In this document: in pieces, positions 20,903-29,552 of the stretch
Layout: each line of letters begins with the position of its first letter
Position numbering within the stretch: position 1 is the stretch's first letter
DNA from: Rhodanobacter sp. C05
Lineage (GTDB): Bacteria > Pseudomonadota > Gammaproteobacteria > Xanthomonadales > Rhodanobacteraceae
DNA: 64,000 nucleotides
Direction of reading: 5' to 3'
Assembly: GCF_002001165.1 (NCBI RefSeq)
Contig: NZ_MUNQ01000009.1
Coordinates: 186,001 to 250,000, forward strand
Position numbers and translations under genes: made by a program
The notes under the pieces: generated by a model
What the model saw: the letters and a program-made list of their open reading frames with translations, nothing else
What the model was told of the DNA's origin: nothing
Database searches by the model: none

Positions 20903-23032
20903 ATGACCAAGCAGTATCTGAAGCCCCTGGCCCTGGCAGTAAGCCTGGCCCTGACCTTGACCGCCTGCGGCAAGCAGGAGTCGGCACCGACCAGCACTCC
21001 AGCCAGCACCGCCAGTGCCGCCCCGGCTGCCGCCAGCACTACCGCTGCAGTCGATGCAGGCAAGAGCATCTTCGACGTCAGCGAGATCGATGCGAATACC
21101 AACGCCTGTCAGGACTTCAACGGCTTCGTCAATGCGAAGTGGGTCGCCGCCAACCCGATCCCCGAGGATCGCACTCGCTGGGGCGCTTTCGACCAGCTGG
21201 CCGAAAACAGCCTGAACACCCAGCATGACATCGTCACTGCTGCTGCCAAGAATGCCGCACAGGCGCAGGCCGGCTCGATCGAACAGAAAATCGGCTACCT
21301 GTTCCAGTCGGGCATGAACGACGACGCCATCGAGAAGGCCGGCTTCGATCCGATCAAGCCCAAGCTCGATGCGATCGCCGCGTTGAAGAGCGGTGCCGAT
21401 GTGGCCGACTACATCACCAAGAGCTATGCCGAGGGTGACGGCCAGGTGTTCCAGTTCGGCTCCGGTGCCGACTTCCAGCACGCCGACATGCAGATTGCCT
21501 ATGCCAACGAAGCCGGTCTGGGCCTGCCCACCAAGGACTACTACTCCGACGACAAGTACAAGGATATCCGCGACGCTTACGTGGCCTATGTCGCCAAGAC
21601 CTTGACGCTGGCAGGCGTGTCCGAGGCCGACGCCAAGACCCAGGCTGCCGACGTGCTGAAATTCGAGACCCAGCTGGCTGCCGCCTCGCTGTCGCGGGTC
21701 GAGGAACGCGATCCGGCCAACCAGTACCATTTTGTCACTGTCAAGGACGCCGACAAGGCCACCCCGCACTTCAGCTGGGACAAGTTCTTCGCCGCCCAGG
21801 GCGTGACCATCGCCAAGGGCTTCTCGCTGTCGCAGCCGAAATTCTTCACCGAGTTCGACAAGCTGCTGGCCACCGCACCGGCGGCTCAGTGGCAGGCCTA
21901 CCTGCGCTTCCACACCATCGACGACGCTTCGCCGTACCTGAGCAAGAATTTCCAGGACAACAAGTTCGATTTCTACGGCAAGACCCTGGCCGGTCAGCCA
22001 CAGCAGAAGCCACGCTGGAAGCGTGTGCTCGGTGCAGTGAACGGTTCGATGGGCGAAGCGCTGGGCCAGCTCTACGTCAAGCAGGAGTTCACTCCGGAAG
22101 CCAAGCAGCGCGCGCAGGAACTGGTCGACAACGTGCGCAATGCGCTGAAGGCCCGCATCGAGAATCTCGACTGGATGAGCGCCGAGACCAAGGCCAAGGC
22201 GATCGACAAGTGGAACACCTTCCTGCCGAAGATCGGCTACCCGGACAAGTGGCGTGACTGGTCCGGCCTGAACATCACCGCCGACAATTTCTACGCGAAC
22301 ATCGAGGCGGCCGGCAAGTTCAACTACGACTACGACATCGCCAAGATCGGCAAGCCGACCGACCGCAAGGAGTGGGGCATGACTCCGCAGACGGTCAACG
22401 CGTACTACAACCCGACCGACAACACGATCAACTTCCCGGCAGCGATCCTGCAGCCACCGTTCTTCAACGCCAAGGCCGACGACGCGATCAACTACGGCGG
22501 CATCGGCGCAGTGATCGGTCACGAGGCCAGCCACGGCTTCGACGACGAGGGCAGCCAGTTCGATGGTGCCGGCAACAACGTGAACTGGTGGAGCAAGGAC
22601 GACAAGGCCAAGTTCGAGGCACGCACCGACAAGCTGGTGCAGCAGTTCAACGACTATGCACCGGTCAAGGACAAGCCGGACGCACACGTCAACGGCAAGC
22701 TGACGCTGGGCGAGAACATCGCCGATCTGGGCGGCCTCAACGTGGCCTACGATGCACTCCAGGTCGCACTGAAGGCGAACCCGGCCGAAGCCACGCAGAA
22801 GATCGACGGCTACACCGAAGACCAGCGTTTCTTCCTGAACTGGGCACGCGTCTGGCGTGGCAGTGTGCGCGAGAAGCAGGCACTGCTCTCGCTCAACACC
22901 GACCCGCACGCACCGGCCTCGCTGCGCGCCATCGGTGCGCCGTCCAACATGCCGGCGTTCGCCACCGCGTTCCAGTGCAAGCCCGGCGACACCATGGTGC
23001 GTTCGGACGACAAGCAGGTGAAGATCTGGTAA
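20903..23032 (+). CDS. M13-family metallopeptidase lipoprotein (neprilysin/PepO-like)
   Basis: 709 aa. A lipobox LTAC (C22) after a short signal peptide predicts a periplasmic or outer-membrane lipoprotein. After a low-complexity Ala/Thr/Ser linker comes the M13 N-domain (ACQDFNGFVNAKWVAANPIP, DYYSDD, RDWSGL). The catalytic domain follows: VNAYYNPTDNTINFPAAILQPPFF, HEASH at H540/E541/H544, third ligand E604 in GENIADLGG with D608, and the C-terminal CKPGDTMV with the family Cys and RSDDKQVKIW. Active-site residues are all present. The start is ATG 20903 with GAGGGA 5 nt upstream. Followed by a strong terminator. Confidence 0.95.
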   Translation: MTKQYLKPLALAVSLALTLTACGKQESAPTSTPASTASAAPAAASTTAAVDAGKSIFDVSEIDANTNACQDFNGFVNAKWVAANPIPEDRTRWGAFDQLAENSLNTQHDIVTAAAKNAAQAQAGSIEQKIGYLFQSGMNDDAIEKAGFDPIKPKLDAIAALKSGADVADYITKSYAEGDGQVFQFGSGADFQHADMQIAYANEAGLGLPTKDYYSDDKYKDIRDAYVAYVAKTLTLAGVSEADAKTQAADVLKFETQLAAASLSRVEERDPANQYHFVTVKDADKATPHFSWDKFFAAQGVTIAKGFSLSQPKFFTEFDKLLATAPAAQWQAYLRFHTIDDASPYLSKNFQDNKFDFYGKTLAGQPQQKPRWKRVLGAVNGSMGEALGQLYVKQEFTPEAKQRAQELVDNVRNALKARIENLDWMSAETKAKAIDKWNTFLPKIGYPDKWRDWSGLNITADNFYANIEAAGKFNYDYDIAKIGKPTDRKEWGMTPQTVNAYYNPTDNTINFPAAILQPPFFNAKADDAINYGGIGAVIGHEASHGFDDEGSQFDGAGNNVNWWSKDDKAKFEARTDKLVQQFNDYAPVKDKPDAHVNGKLTLGENIADLGGLNVAYDALQVALKANPAEATQKIDGYTEDQRFFLNWARVWRGSVREKQALLSLNTDPHAPASLRAIGAPSNMPAFATAFQCKPGDTMVRSDDKQVKIW

Positions 23033-23075
23033 GTCGCCAGCATCGAATGCCGCGGATCATCGCGGCATGAAACCG

Positions 23076-23105
23076 GGGCCCCGCATGCGAATGCGGGGCC
23101 CTTTT
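23076..23105 (+). terminator. Rho-independent terminator after the M13 peptidase gene
   Basis: A perfect 11-bp stem, GGGCCCCGCAT (23076-23086) with ATGCGGGGCCC (23091-23101), closes a GCGA tetraloop and is followed by CTTTTC. It sits 43 nt after the stop of the M13 gene and before the iron-regulated promoter, so it insulates the two. Confidence 0.9.
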
Positions 23106-23169
23106 CATTGCGGGGCAAGGATCGTGGCATACACCGCCCGTCCAGGCGCACATTTTCCTAACAAAGGTA

Positions 23170-23198
23170 TTGCAAATCATTCTCATTAAAAATATCTT
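23170..23198 (+). promoter_or_regulatory. Fur box overlapping a sigma-70-like promoter
   Basis: The 19-mer at 23172-23190 (GCAAATCATTCTCATTAAA) matches the Fur consensus GATAATGATAATCATTATC at about 12 of 19 positions and closely resembles known Fur boxes of Pseudomonas and xanthomonads. It lies between a -35-like TTGCAA (23170-23175) and a -10-like TATCTT (23193-23198) spaced by 17 nt. Bound Fur-Fe would block RNA polymerase, so the receptor and piuC should be induced on iron starvation. Promoter elements are my own reading. Confidence 0.75.
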
Positions 23199-23413
23199 AT
23201 GCATCTGCTCTGGCCGGATGTGCGGGTCGCATGAATCGCTGCGTCGCACAAGCCAGATCACCAATCACCGGGTTTGCATGGCCACGCAGTCACCCATTGC
23301 GCGTGCCGCCTGCTGACCCGAACCCCTGCATCCAGCCATTGCGAAACACTCGCATTCGCCAGACCCGCCAGGCCCTGTCGACACGCGACGCTCCATTCAT
23401 CAACGGAATCCCC

Positions 23414-25744
23414 ATGCCTTTCATCAACAGCCGCAAACATCCCGCAGCACGGCGCAAGCCGCCCCAGGCCTCCGGCATGGTGGCCGCTACCTTGCTCACT
23501 GGCCTGGCACTGGCTCTGCCCGCGGCGGCTGCCGACATGCCAGCCACCAGCGCCGACAACGTCACCAACGCAAAGACCTTGCCGAGCGTCAAGGTGGAAG
23601 CCACACCTAACGACTACAAGATCGACAAAGTCTCCTCGCCCAAATTCACCCAGCCGATCCTCGACACCCCGCAGACGATCAGCGTGATCAGCAAGGAGCT
23701 GTTCCTGCAACAAGGTGCTACCACGCTGACCGAGGCGTTGCGCAACAGTCCGGGCGTCGGCACCTTCTACGCCGGCGAGAACGGTTCGACCAGCACCGGC
23801 GATGCGATCTACATGCGCGGTTTCGATACCTCCGGCAGCATCTTCGTCGATGGCGTGCGCGACCTCGGCACGATCTCGCGCGACGTGTTCAACATCGAGC
23901 AGGTCGAAGTGACCAAGGGCCCGGACGGCACCGAGTACGGTCGCACCGCACCTACCGGGGCGATCAACATGGTCAGCAAGCAGCCGCTGCTGGACAACAG
24001 CGTTTCCGGCTCGGTCAGCTATGGCAGTGCCGATCAGAAGCGCAGCACCGCCGACTGGAATCAGGCGATCGGCGCAAACGCCGCGTTCCGTCTTAACGTC
24101 ATGGGCCAGAACAGCGGCGTGCCCGGGCGCAACGACGTGGAGAACAACCGCTGGGGCGTGGCGCCGTCCTTCGCTTTCGGGCTGGGTACACCGACCCGCG
24201 TGTACCTGGATTTCCTGCACGTCAAGCAGAACAACATCCCCGACGGGGGCGTCTCGACCATCGGCCTGCCCGGCTACAGCAGTCCCGATCCGTCACGCCC
24301 CTTTCTTGCCGACGCACCGAAGGTGAATCCGGACAATTTCTACGGCACCAGCCAGGATCATGATCGCGACCAGCAGGACATGTTCACCGCAATCGTCCAG
24401 CACGACTTTTCTGACGACGTCGAGCTGCACGACACGCTGCGCTGGGGCCGCACGCGGCAGGATTATCTGCTTACCTCATTCACGGCGACGGCCGCCAACC
24501 TGCAGACCCCCGATCCGGCCGATCCCTCGACCTGGACCTTGGCGCGCAGCAATCCGAACTTCAAGCACCAGAACAACCGCATCGCCACCAACCAGACCAA
24601 CCTTACCGCCAACTTCGAGACGGGCGCCGTCACCAACAATCTCAGCGCCGGCATCGAGCTGACCCAGGAAAAGGCCACCGCGCTGGGTATCGTCGCGCTG
24701 AATGGCAGCACCTGGCCGGCCGCCAATCTCTACAATCCGGACGCCGATGTCGGCGGACTGCTCTACGGCCCGAACGGCGCCTTCACCAGCGGCCAGACCA
24801 CGACCGAAGCGGCCTACCTGTTCGACACCATGAAGTTCGGCGAGCAGTGGCAGATCAATGCCGGCGCACGACTGGATCACTACAGCACCGATTTCACCAG
24901 CACGGTGGTCTGTGGCAGCAAGAACACGCCCGCGTGCGGTGCGTTGCCGGCCGGCAGTGTCGTGCCGGGCATCGACGCCCGCGTTTCCGGCAACCTGCCC
25001 AACTACAAACTCGGGGTGTTGTACAAACCGACCGCCAACGGAAGCATCTACGTCAATTTCGCCATGTCGCAGGAGCCGCCGGGCGGCAATACGCTCACCT
25101 TCAGCAGCTCGGCCAACAGCCTGGACAATCCCGACCTCGAACCCCAGAAGGCGCACACGGCCGAGATCGGCACGAAGTGGAACCTGCTCGACGACCATTT
25201 GCTGTTGACCGGCGCGCTATACCGCACCACGGTCACCAACCAGCTGGTGCAGGACCCGACCGACCCCACCCAGTACGATCAGATCGGCAAGCAACGCGTG
25301 CAAGGCATCGAGATCAACGCCGTCGGCAAGCTTACCGACAACTGGTCGCTCAGCACCGGCTATACGATCATGAACACCAAGGTGGTCAATGGCAGCTCGG
25401 TGACCTCCGACGGCTCCAGCGTGCTGGCCTATACCCCGAAGAGCGCCTTCACCGCATGGACCAACTACCGTCTGCCGTTCAACCTGACCATCGGCGGTGG
25501 TGCGCGTTACTCTGGCGAGCTGCAGCGCGGTACCGACAGTGCGATCGGCACGCCAGCCTATACGCAGGACTACTGGGTGTTCGACGCGGTGGCCAGCTAT
25601 CCGGTCAACAAGCACTTCGATCTGCAATTGAACGTGTACAACCTGTTCAACAAGGATTACGTCGCGGCGATCAACAAGAGCGGTTACCGTTATATTCCAG
25701 GGGTCACCCGCTCGGCCATGCTCACCGCCAACTTCCGCTTCTGA
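23414..25744 (+). CDS. TonB-dependent siderophore receptor (Fiu/catecholate type)
   Basis: 776 aa outer-membrane barrel. A long signal region (cleavage after ALALPAAAA, about residue 39) is followed by the plug domain: LPSVKVEATPNDYKIDKVSSPKF (TonB-box region), QPILDTPQTISVISKELFLQQGATTLTEALRNSPGV, IYMRGFDTSGSIFVDGVRD and VEVTKGPDGTEYGRTAPTGAINMVSK. The barrel ends in the expected aromatic residue (NFRF). The plug sequence is of the FhuE/Fiu kind, which binds catecholate or similar ferric siderophores. It precedes piuC, the usual Fiu partner, and a Fur box lies upstream. ATG 23414 is chosen because the signal peptide follows. Confidence 0.93.
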   Translation: MPFINSRKHPAARRKPPQASGMVAATLLTGLALALPAAAADMPATSADNVTNAKTLPSVKVEATPNDYKIDKVSSPKFTQPILDTPQTISVISKELFLQQGATTLTEALRNSPGVGTFYAGENGSTSTGDAIYMRGFDTSGSIFVDGVRDLGTISRDVFNIEQVEVTKGPDGTEYGRTAPTGAINMVSKQPLLDNSVSGSVSYGSADQKRSTADWNQAIGANAAFRLNVMGQNSGVPGRNDVENNRWGVAPSFAFGLGTPTRVYLDFLHVKQNNIPDGGVSTIGLPGYSSPDPSRPFLADAPKVNPDNFYGTSQDHDRDQQDMFTAIVQHDFSDDVELHDTLRWGRTRQDYLLTSFTATAANLQTPDPADPSTWTLARSNPNFKHQNNRIATNQTNLTANFETGAVTNNLSAGIELTQEKATALGIVALNGSTWPAANLYNPDADVGGLLYGPNGAFTSGQTTTEAAYLFDTMKFGEQWQINAGARLDHYSTDFTSTVVCGSKNTPACGALPAGSVVPGIDARVSGNLPNYKLGVLYKPTANGSIYVNFAMSQEPPGGNTLTFSSSANSLDNPDLEPQKAHTAEIGTKWNLLDDHLLLTGALYRTTVTNQLVQDPTDPTQYDQIGKQRVQGIEINAVGKLTDNWSLSTGYTIMNTKVVNGSSVTSDGSSVLAYTPKSAFTAWTNYRLPFNLTIGGGARYSGELQRGTDSAIGTPAYTQDYWVFDAVASYPVNKHFDLQLNVYNLFNKDYVAAINKSGYRYIPGVTRSAMLTANFRF

Positions 25745-25760
25745 CATTTGCCTGGCAAAT

Positions 25761-25820
25761 CCTTCTCCCCTTGGGAGAAGGATTTGGATGAGGGCCATCT
25801 TCTCCCGCTGGGGGAAGGAT
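25761..25820. repeat. Pair of related inverted repeats between receptor and piuC
   Basis: Two hairpin-forming copies of one motif: CCTTCTCCC-CTT-GGGAGAAGG at 25761-25781 and ATCTTCTCCCGCTGGGGGAAGGAT at about 25798-25820, 17 nt apart. The motif resembles the short dispersed palindromes (CCCTCTCCC-type) common between genes in xanthomonads. They fold in the mRNA, so they may act as a partial terminator or as a stabiliser of the upstream receptor transcript. I cannot tell which. Confidence 0.7.
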
Positions 25821-25842
25821 AGAACCAACGCTGGAAGCCATC

Positions 25843-26523
25843 ATGCTGCTGCATATTCCCGAAGTTCTCAGCCGCGACCAGGTCAGGCAGTTGCGCAGCG
25901 CACTGGATGCCTCTGACTGGACGGACGGCCGTGAAACCGTCGGGCCACAGGGCGCGAAGGTAAAGCGCAACCAGCAGTTGCCGGACACCTCGCCACTGCG
26001 ACAGCAACTGGGTAACACCGTCCTGTCGGCGCTGGCGAAACAGCCGCTCTATCACGCGGCAACCTTGCCGTTGCGTACCTTGCCGCCACGCTTCAACCGC
26101 TATGAAGGTGGCGGTCACTACGGCTTCCATGTCGACGGCGCCGTGATGGGCTTGCCCGGGGATGCCGGCCAGCTGCGCAGCGACATCTCCTGCACGCTGT
26201 TTCTCAGCGAACCGGACGATTACGACGGCGGCGAGCTGATCGTCAGCGATACCTACGGCGAACACGAGGTGAAACTGCCGGCCGGCGACCTGATCGTCTA
26301 TCCGTCCAGCAGTCTGCACCGAGTCGCAGCGGTGACGCGCGGAACCCGCCTAGCTGCGTTCTTCTGGGTGCAGAGCCTGATCCGCGATGACAGTCAACGC
26401 CGCCTGCTGTTCGAACTGGACACTTCGATCCAGACCCTGACCGAATCCGGCGCCGATGCCGATGCGCTGCTGCAATTGACCGGGATCTATCACAACCTGC
26501 TGCGGCAGTGGGTCGAAACCTGA
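25843..26523 (+). CDS. piuC: PiuC/YbiX Fe(II)/2-oxoglutarate-dependent dioxygenase
   Basis: 226 aa. The double-stranded beta-helix dioxygenase has iron ligands H96 and D98 ([10 protein letters not shown]) and H159 ([10 protein letters not shown]), and R169 for 2-oxoglutarate. The opening [13 protein letters not shown] and the ending with [12 protein letters not shown] are typical of the PKHD-type hydroxylase YbiX/PiuC. The gene pairs with Fiu-type receptors in many Proteobacteria and needs iron itself; its substrate is not firmly known. It lies 98 nt after the receptor with a hairpin pair between. Confidence 0.94.
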   Translation: MLLHIPEVLSRDQVRQLRSALDASDWTDGRETVGPQGAKVKRNQQLPDTSPLRQQLGNTVLSALAKQPLYHAATLPLRTLPPRFNRYEGGGHYGFHVDGAVMGLPGDAGQLRSDISCTLFLSEPDDYDGGELIVSDTYGEHEVKLPAGDLIVYPSSSLHRVAAVTRGTRLAAFFWVQSLIRDDSQRRLLFELDTSIQTLTESGADADALLQLTGIYHNLLRQWVET

Positions 26524-26644
26524 GCACAGAGGCAACGAACGACGCAAGCTGGAATGACCCCACGTTGCCCATTTGCAGCCAGCTGTTCCCAGCGCGTGCC
26601 GCGGAGCGGATAATTGTCGGCCCTTGATGCAACACGGCTGAGCA

Positions 26645-29485
26645 ATGTTCGTACCTGGTCAACGCTGGATCTCCTCCGCCGAACCCGAGCTCGGTCTCGG
26701 CACTGTATTGCGTGTCGAAGGACGCGGCGTGCAGGTGCTGTTTGCCAAGGCCGGCGTGCTGCGCCCCTATGCCGTCGACTCGGCGCCGCTGCTGCGCGCG
26801 GAGTTTCGCGCCGGGCAGCGCGTCGCCGGCAAGGGCATCGCGTTCCTGGTGGAGCGCGTCGAGATTCGCGAAGAGCTGCTGATCTATCGCGGCGAGGGCC
26901 GAGAACTGCACGAAGGCCAGCTCGATGACGAGCAGAGCGTCAGCCAGGCCGACGACCGCCTGATCGGCGGCCGCACCGATCCGGTCGCACAATTCGAACT
27001 GCGCCTTGAAGGCCTGCGTCGGCGTGCCGAGGCGCGTCGCTCACCCGCCTGGGGCCTCGGCGCCGCGCGGATCGGACTGGTGCCGCATCAGCTGCGCGTG
27101 GCCGGCATCGCTTCCGCGCGCCGACCGCCGCGCGTGCTGCTGGCCGACGAAGTCGGCTTGGGCAAGACCATCGAGGCCGGCATGATCATCGCCCGCCAAC
27201 TCGCCACCGGCCGCGCTTCGCGCGTGCTGCTGCTGTTGCCCGACACGCTGGTGTACCAGTGGTTCGTCGAATTGCTGCGCCGCTTCAACCTCAGTTTCGC
27301 GATCTACGACGAAGAGCGTTGCGAGGCGCTGGAGCAATCCGGCGACGACAGCAATCCGTTCGAGGATGAGCAGCTGGTGATCGCCGATTTCGGCTTTCTC
27401 GAGAACTCGCCGAAGCACGCGCAGCAGTTGCTGGATGCACCATGGGACCTGCTGGTGGTCGACGAAGCGCACCACCTGGCCTGGTCGCCGGAAGTGGCCA
27501 GCCCGCGCTACACGATGGTGGAACAGCTCGCCGCGGCAATCCCCGGTGTGATCCTGCTCACCGCCACGCCGGAACAGCTTGGCCGCAGTGGCCACTTCGC
27601 GCGCCTGCGCCTGCTCGATCCACAGCGTTATCAGGATCTGGACGGTTACCTGGCCGAGGCTGACAGCTTTCAGGCACTGTCGCGAATCGCCGACCGTCTG
27701 CTCGACGGCGCAGCGCTGGACGATGATCAGCGCGCTGCCCTGGCCAAGGCCTTCCACGGCGATGCAGCGCTTACTGCCCAACTGACTGACTCGACCAAAC
27801 CGGACAACGCACGCGCCCTGCTTGCCGCCCTTATCGATCGCCATGGCACCGGCCGGGTAATGTTCCGCAACAACCGCGCCGGCGTCGGCGGTTTTCCAAA
27901 GCGCCTGCCCGAGTGGCATCTGCTGGATGCCGATACTCTCGACGAAAGTGCGAAGCACTCGTTGCTCGCCGAATTCCATGCCGACATCCAGCAGCCCGCA
28001 AGCCTGATCGAAGTCGATTACAGCGCCGATCCGCGCATCGACACTCTTACCGCTTTGCTCGATCAACACCCGCAGGACAAGTTCCTGCTGATCTGCCGCA
28101 GCCAGGCCAAGGTATTGGCGCTGGAGGAAGCGCTGCGCACGCGCACCGGTGCCGGCATCGCGCGTTTCCACGAAGGCCTTGGCATCGTGCAGCGCGACCG
28201 CAATGCGGCGTACTTCGCCCAGCCCGACGGCGCACGCCTGCTGCTGTGCTCGGAGATCGGCTCCGAAGGACGCAACTTCCAGTTTGCGCACCGGTTGATC
28301 CTGTGGGACCTGCCGCTCGATCCGGACCTGCTCGAACAGCGCATCGGCCGCCTCGACCGTATTGGCCAGAAACACGATATCGCCATCCATATCCTTGTCG
28401 TCGCCGACAGCGCGCAGCACGTGCTGGCGCGCTGGTATGACGAAGGCATCGACGCGTTCCGCATGAGCCCGGCCGACGGGCGTGAACTGTTGCGTCGCTA
28501 CGGCGAACCGCTGGCGCGCCTGGCTGAAGAACATGCGCGCGGCGATGACAACCGCGACCAGGAACTGGACGTGCTGCTGGCCGAGACCCGGGCCAGCCAC
28601 GAGCAGATGGCCGAACTTATCCGCGCCGGCCGTGATCATCTGCTGGAGCTGGCATCCAGTCGCGACCTGCACGCCGACGAACTGCAACAGGCGTTTGCCC
28701 GCGAGGATCGCGCGCCCGATCGCGACGCCTTCGTGCAGCGTCTGCTGGAGGCGTTCGGCATCCATGCCGAGGAACTCGGCGGCCAGGTACTCCTGCTCGA
28801 CCCGCAATACCTGTCCACCGATGCGCTGCCCGGCTTTGCCGACGGCCCGCAAGCGGTGACCTTCGCCCGCGACGTGGCACTGGCGCGTGAGGATCTGCCG
28901 CTGTTGCGGCTGGACCACCCGCTGGTAGCCGGTGCGCTGGATCTGGCCTTGTCCAGCGAACAAGGCAATGCTGCCTTCATGGTCGACGATGAGCTGTCAC
29001 CGCGCACGGCCCTGCTGCAGACCGTGTTCGTGCTCGAATGCGTCGCCGACCGGCGGCTGGATGCCGAACGCTTCCTGCCGAGCTTGCCGATCGTGGTCAC
29101 CATCGACACCCGGCTGGCCGAACGCGTCGACTTTTCGCCCAGTGAGATCGCGCTGCGCAAGGCGAGCGACCGCAACATCGAGGTGATGCGCTACCGCAAA
29201 TTCCTCGGCAAGCTGGTGCCACCGATGCTGGAGCGTGCCGAGACGCTCGCCACGGCACGCGGACAGGGCAGCATCGACGAAGCGCTGGCTCTCGCCACTA
29301 CTACGCTGGATGCCGAACTTTCACGTCTGCTCGCATTGCGTGCAGTGAACCCCTCCGTCAGCGAGGCGGAAATCGCCGCCGTCGCGGACGAACGCTCCGC
29401 CCTGCTGGCAGTCTTGCCGCAATCCCGTCTTCGGCTGGATGCGGTGCGCTTCGTGGTCAGCCCGGATTTCCTCGCGCTGCGCTGA
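26645..29485 (+). CDS. rapA: RNA polymerase-associated ATPase RapA (SWI2/SNF2)
   Basis: 946 aa. RapA rescues RNA polymerase from stalled or post-termination complexes. The N-terminal Tudor-like domain (FVPGQRWISSAEPELGLGTVLRVEGRGVQVLF) is followed by the SNF2 ATPase: LLADEVGLGKTIEAGMIIARQL (Walker A), LLVVDEAHHLAW (DEAH box), LLTATPEQLGRSGHFARLRLLD and LLCSEIGSEGRNFQFAHRLILWDLP with EQRIGRLDRIGQ (motifs V-VI). The C-terminal domain is complete. Length is close to E. coli RapA (968 aa). Apparently monocistronic, ending 54 nt before a convergent permease gene. Confidence 0.96.
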   Translation: MFVPGQRWISSAEPELGLGTVLRVEGRGVQVLFAKAGVLRPYAVDSAPLLRAEFRAGQRVAGKGIAFLVERVEIREELLIYRGEGRELHEGQLDDEQSVSQADDRLIGGRTDPVAQFELRLEGLRRRAEARRSPAWGLGAARIGLVPHQLRVAGIASARRPPRVLLADEVGLGKTIEAGMIIARQLATGRASRVLLLLPDTLVYQWFVELLRRFNLSFAIYDEERCEALEQSGDDSNPFEDEQLVIADFGFLENSPKHAQQLLDAPWDLLVVDEAHHLAWSPEVASPRYTMVEQLAAAIPGVILLTATPEQLGRSGHFARLRLLDPQRYQDLDGYLAEADSFQALSRIADRLLDGAALDDDQRAALAKAFHGDAALTAQLTDSTKPDNARALLAALIDRHGTGRVMFRNNRAGVGGFPKRLPEWHLLDADTLDESAKHSLLAEFHADIQQPASLIEVDYSADPRIDTLTALLDQHPQDKFLLICRSQAKVLALEEALRTRTGAGIARFHEGLGIVQRDRNAAYFAQPDGARLLLCSEIGSEGRNFQFAHRLILWDLPLDPDLLEQRIGRLDRIGQKHDIAIHILVVADSAQHVLARWYDEGIDAFRMSPADGRELLRRYGEPLARLAEEHARGDDNRDQELDVLLAETRASHEQMAELIRAGRDHLLELASSRDLHADELQQAFAREDRAPDRDAFVQRLLEAFGIHAEELGGQVLLLDPQYLSTDALPGFADGPQAVTFARDVALAREDLPLLRLDHPLVAGALDLALSSEQGNAAFMVDDELSPRTALLQTVFVLECVADRRLDAERFLPSLPIVVTIDTRLAERVDFSPSEIALRKASDRNIEVMRYRKFLGKLVPPMLERAETLATARGQGSIDEALALATTTLDAELSRLLALRAVNPSVSEAEIAAVADERSALLAVLPQSRLRLDAVRFVVSPDFLALR

Positions 29486-29513
29486 GCCGGCAACGCCGCC
29501 ACGACCACCGCAA

Positions 29514-29552
29514 GCCTGTCTGGTTGATCCGCGTTGCGATCAACCGGCAGGC
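29514..29552. terminator. Hairpin between convergent rapA and permease genes
   Basis: GGTTGATC (29522-29529) pairs with GATCAACC (29538-29545) around an 8-nt loop, and GCCTG/CAGGC extends it outward after a small bulge. It overlaps the permease stop codon and lacks a clear T-tract, so it is a possible bidirectional terminator only. Confidence 0.4.

Larger units (their letters stand above)
23033..23413 (+). promoter_or_regulatory. Intergenic region with terminator and iron-regulated promoter
   Basis: 381 nt without a gene. It holds the terminator of the M13 peptidase gene (23076-23105), then an AT-rich patch with the Fur-like box (23172-23190), then about 210 nt of leader up to the receptor start. 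The leader frame is open but shows no signal peptide or family similarity before ATG 23414. I see no riboswitch in it. Confidence 0.7.

Noticed and set aside
20567..22909. A 780-codon minus-strand frame opposite the M13 peptidase
   Set aside because: Antisense shadow; Val/Gly/Leu/Arg-rich without domains, while the plus strand has all catalytic motifs.
27041..28963. A 640-codon minus-strand frame opposite rapA
   Set aside because: Antisense to the helicase motifs of rapA; no start signal or domain.
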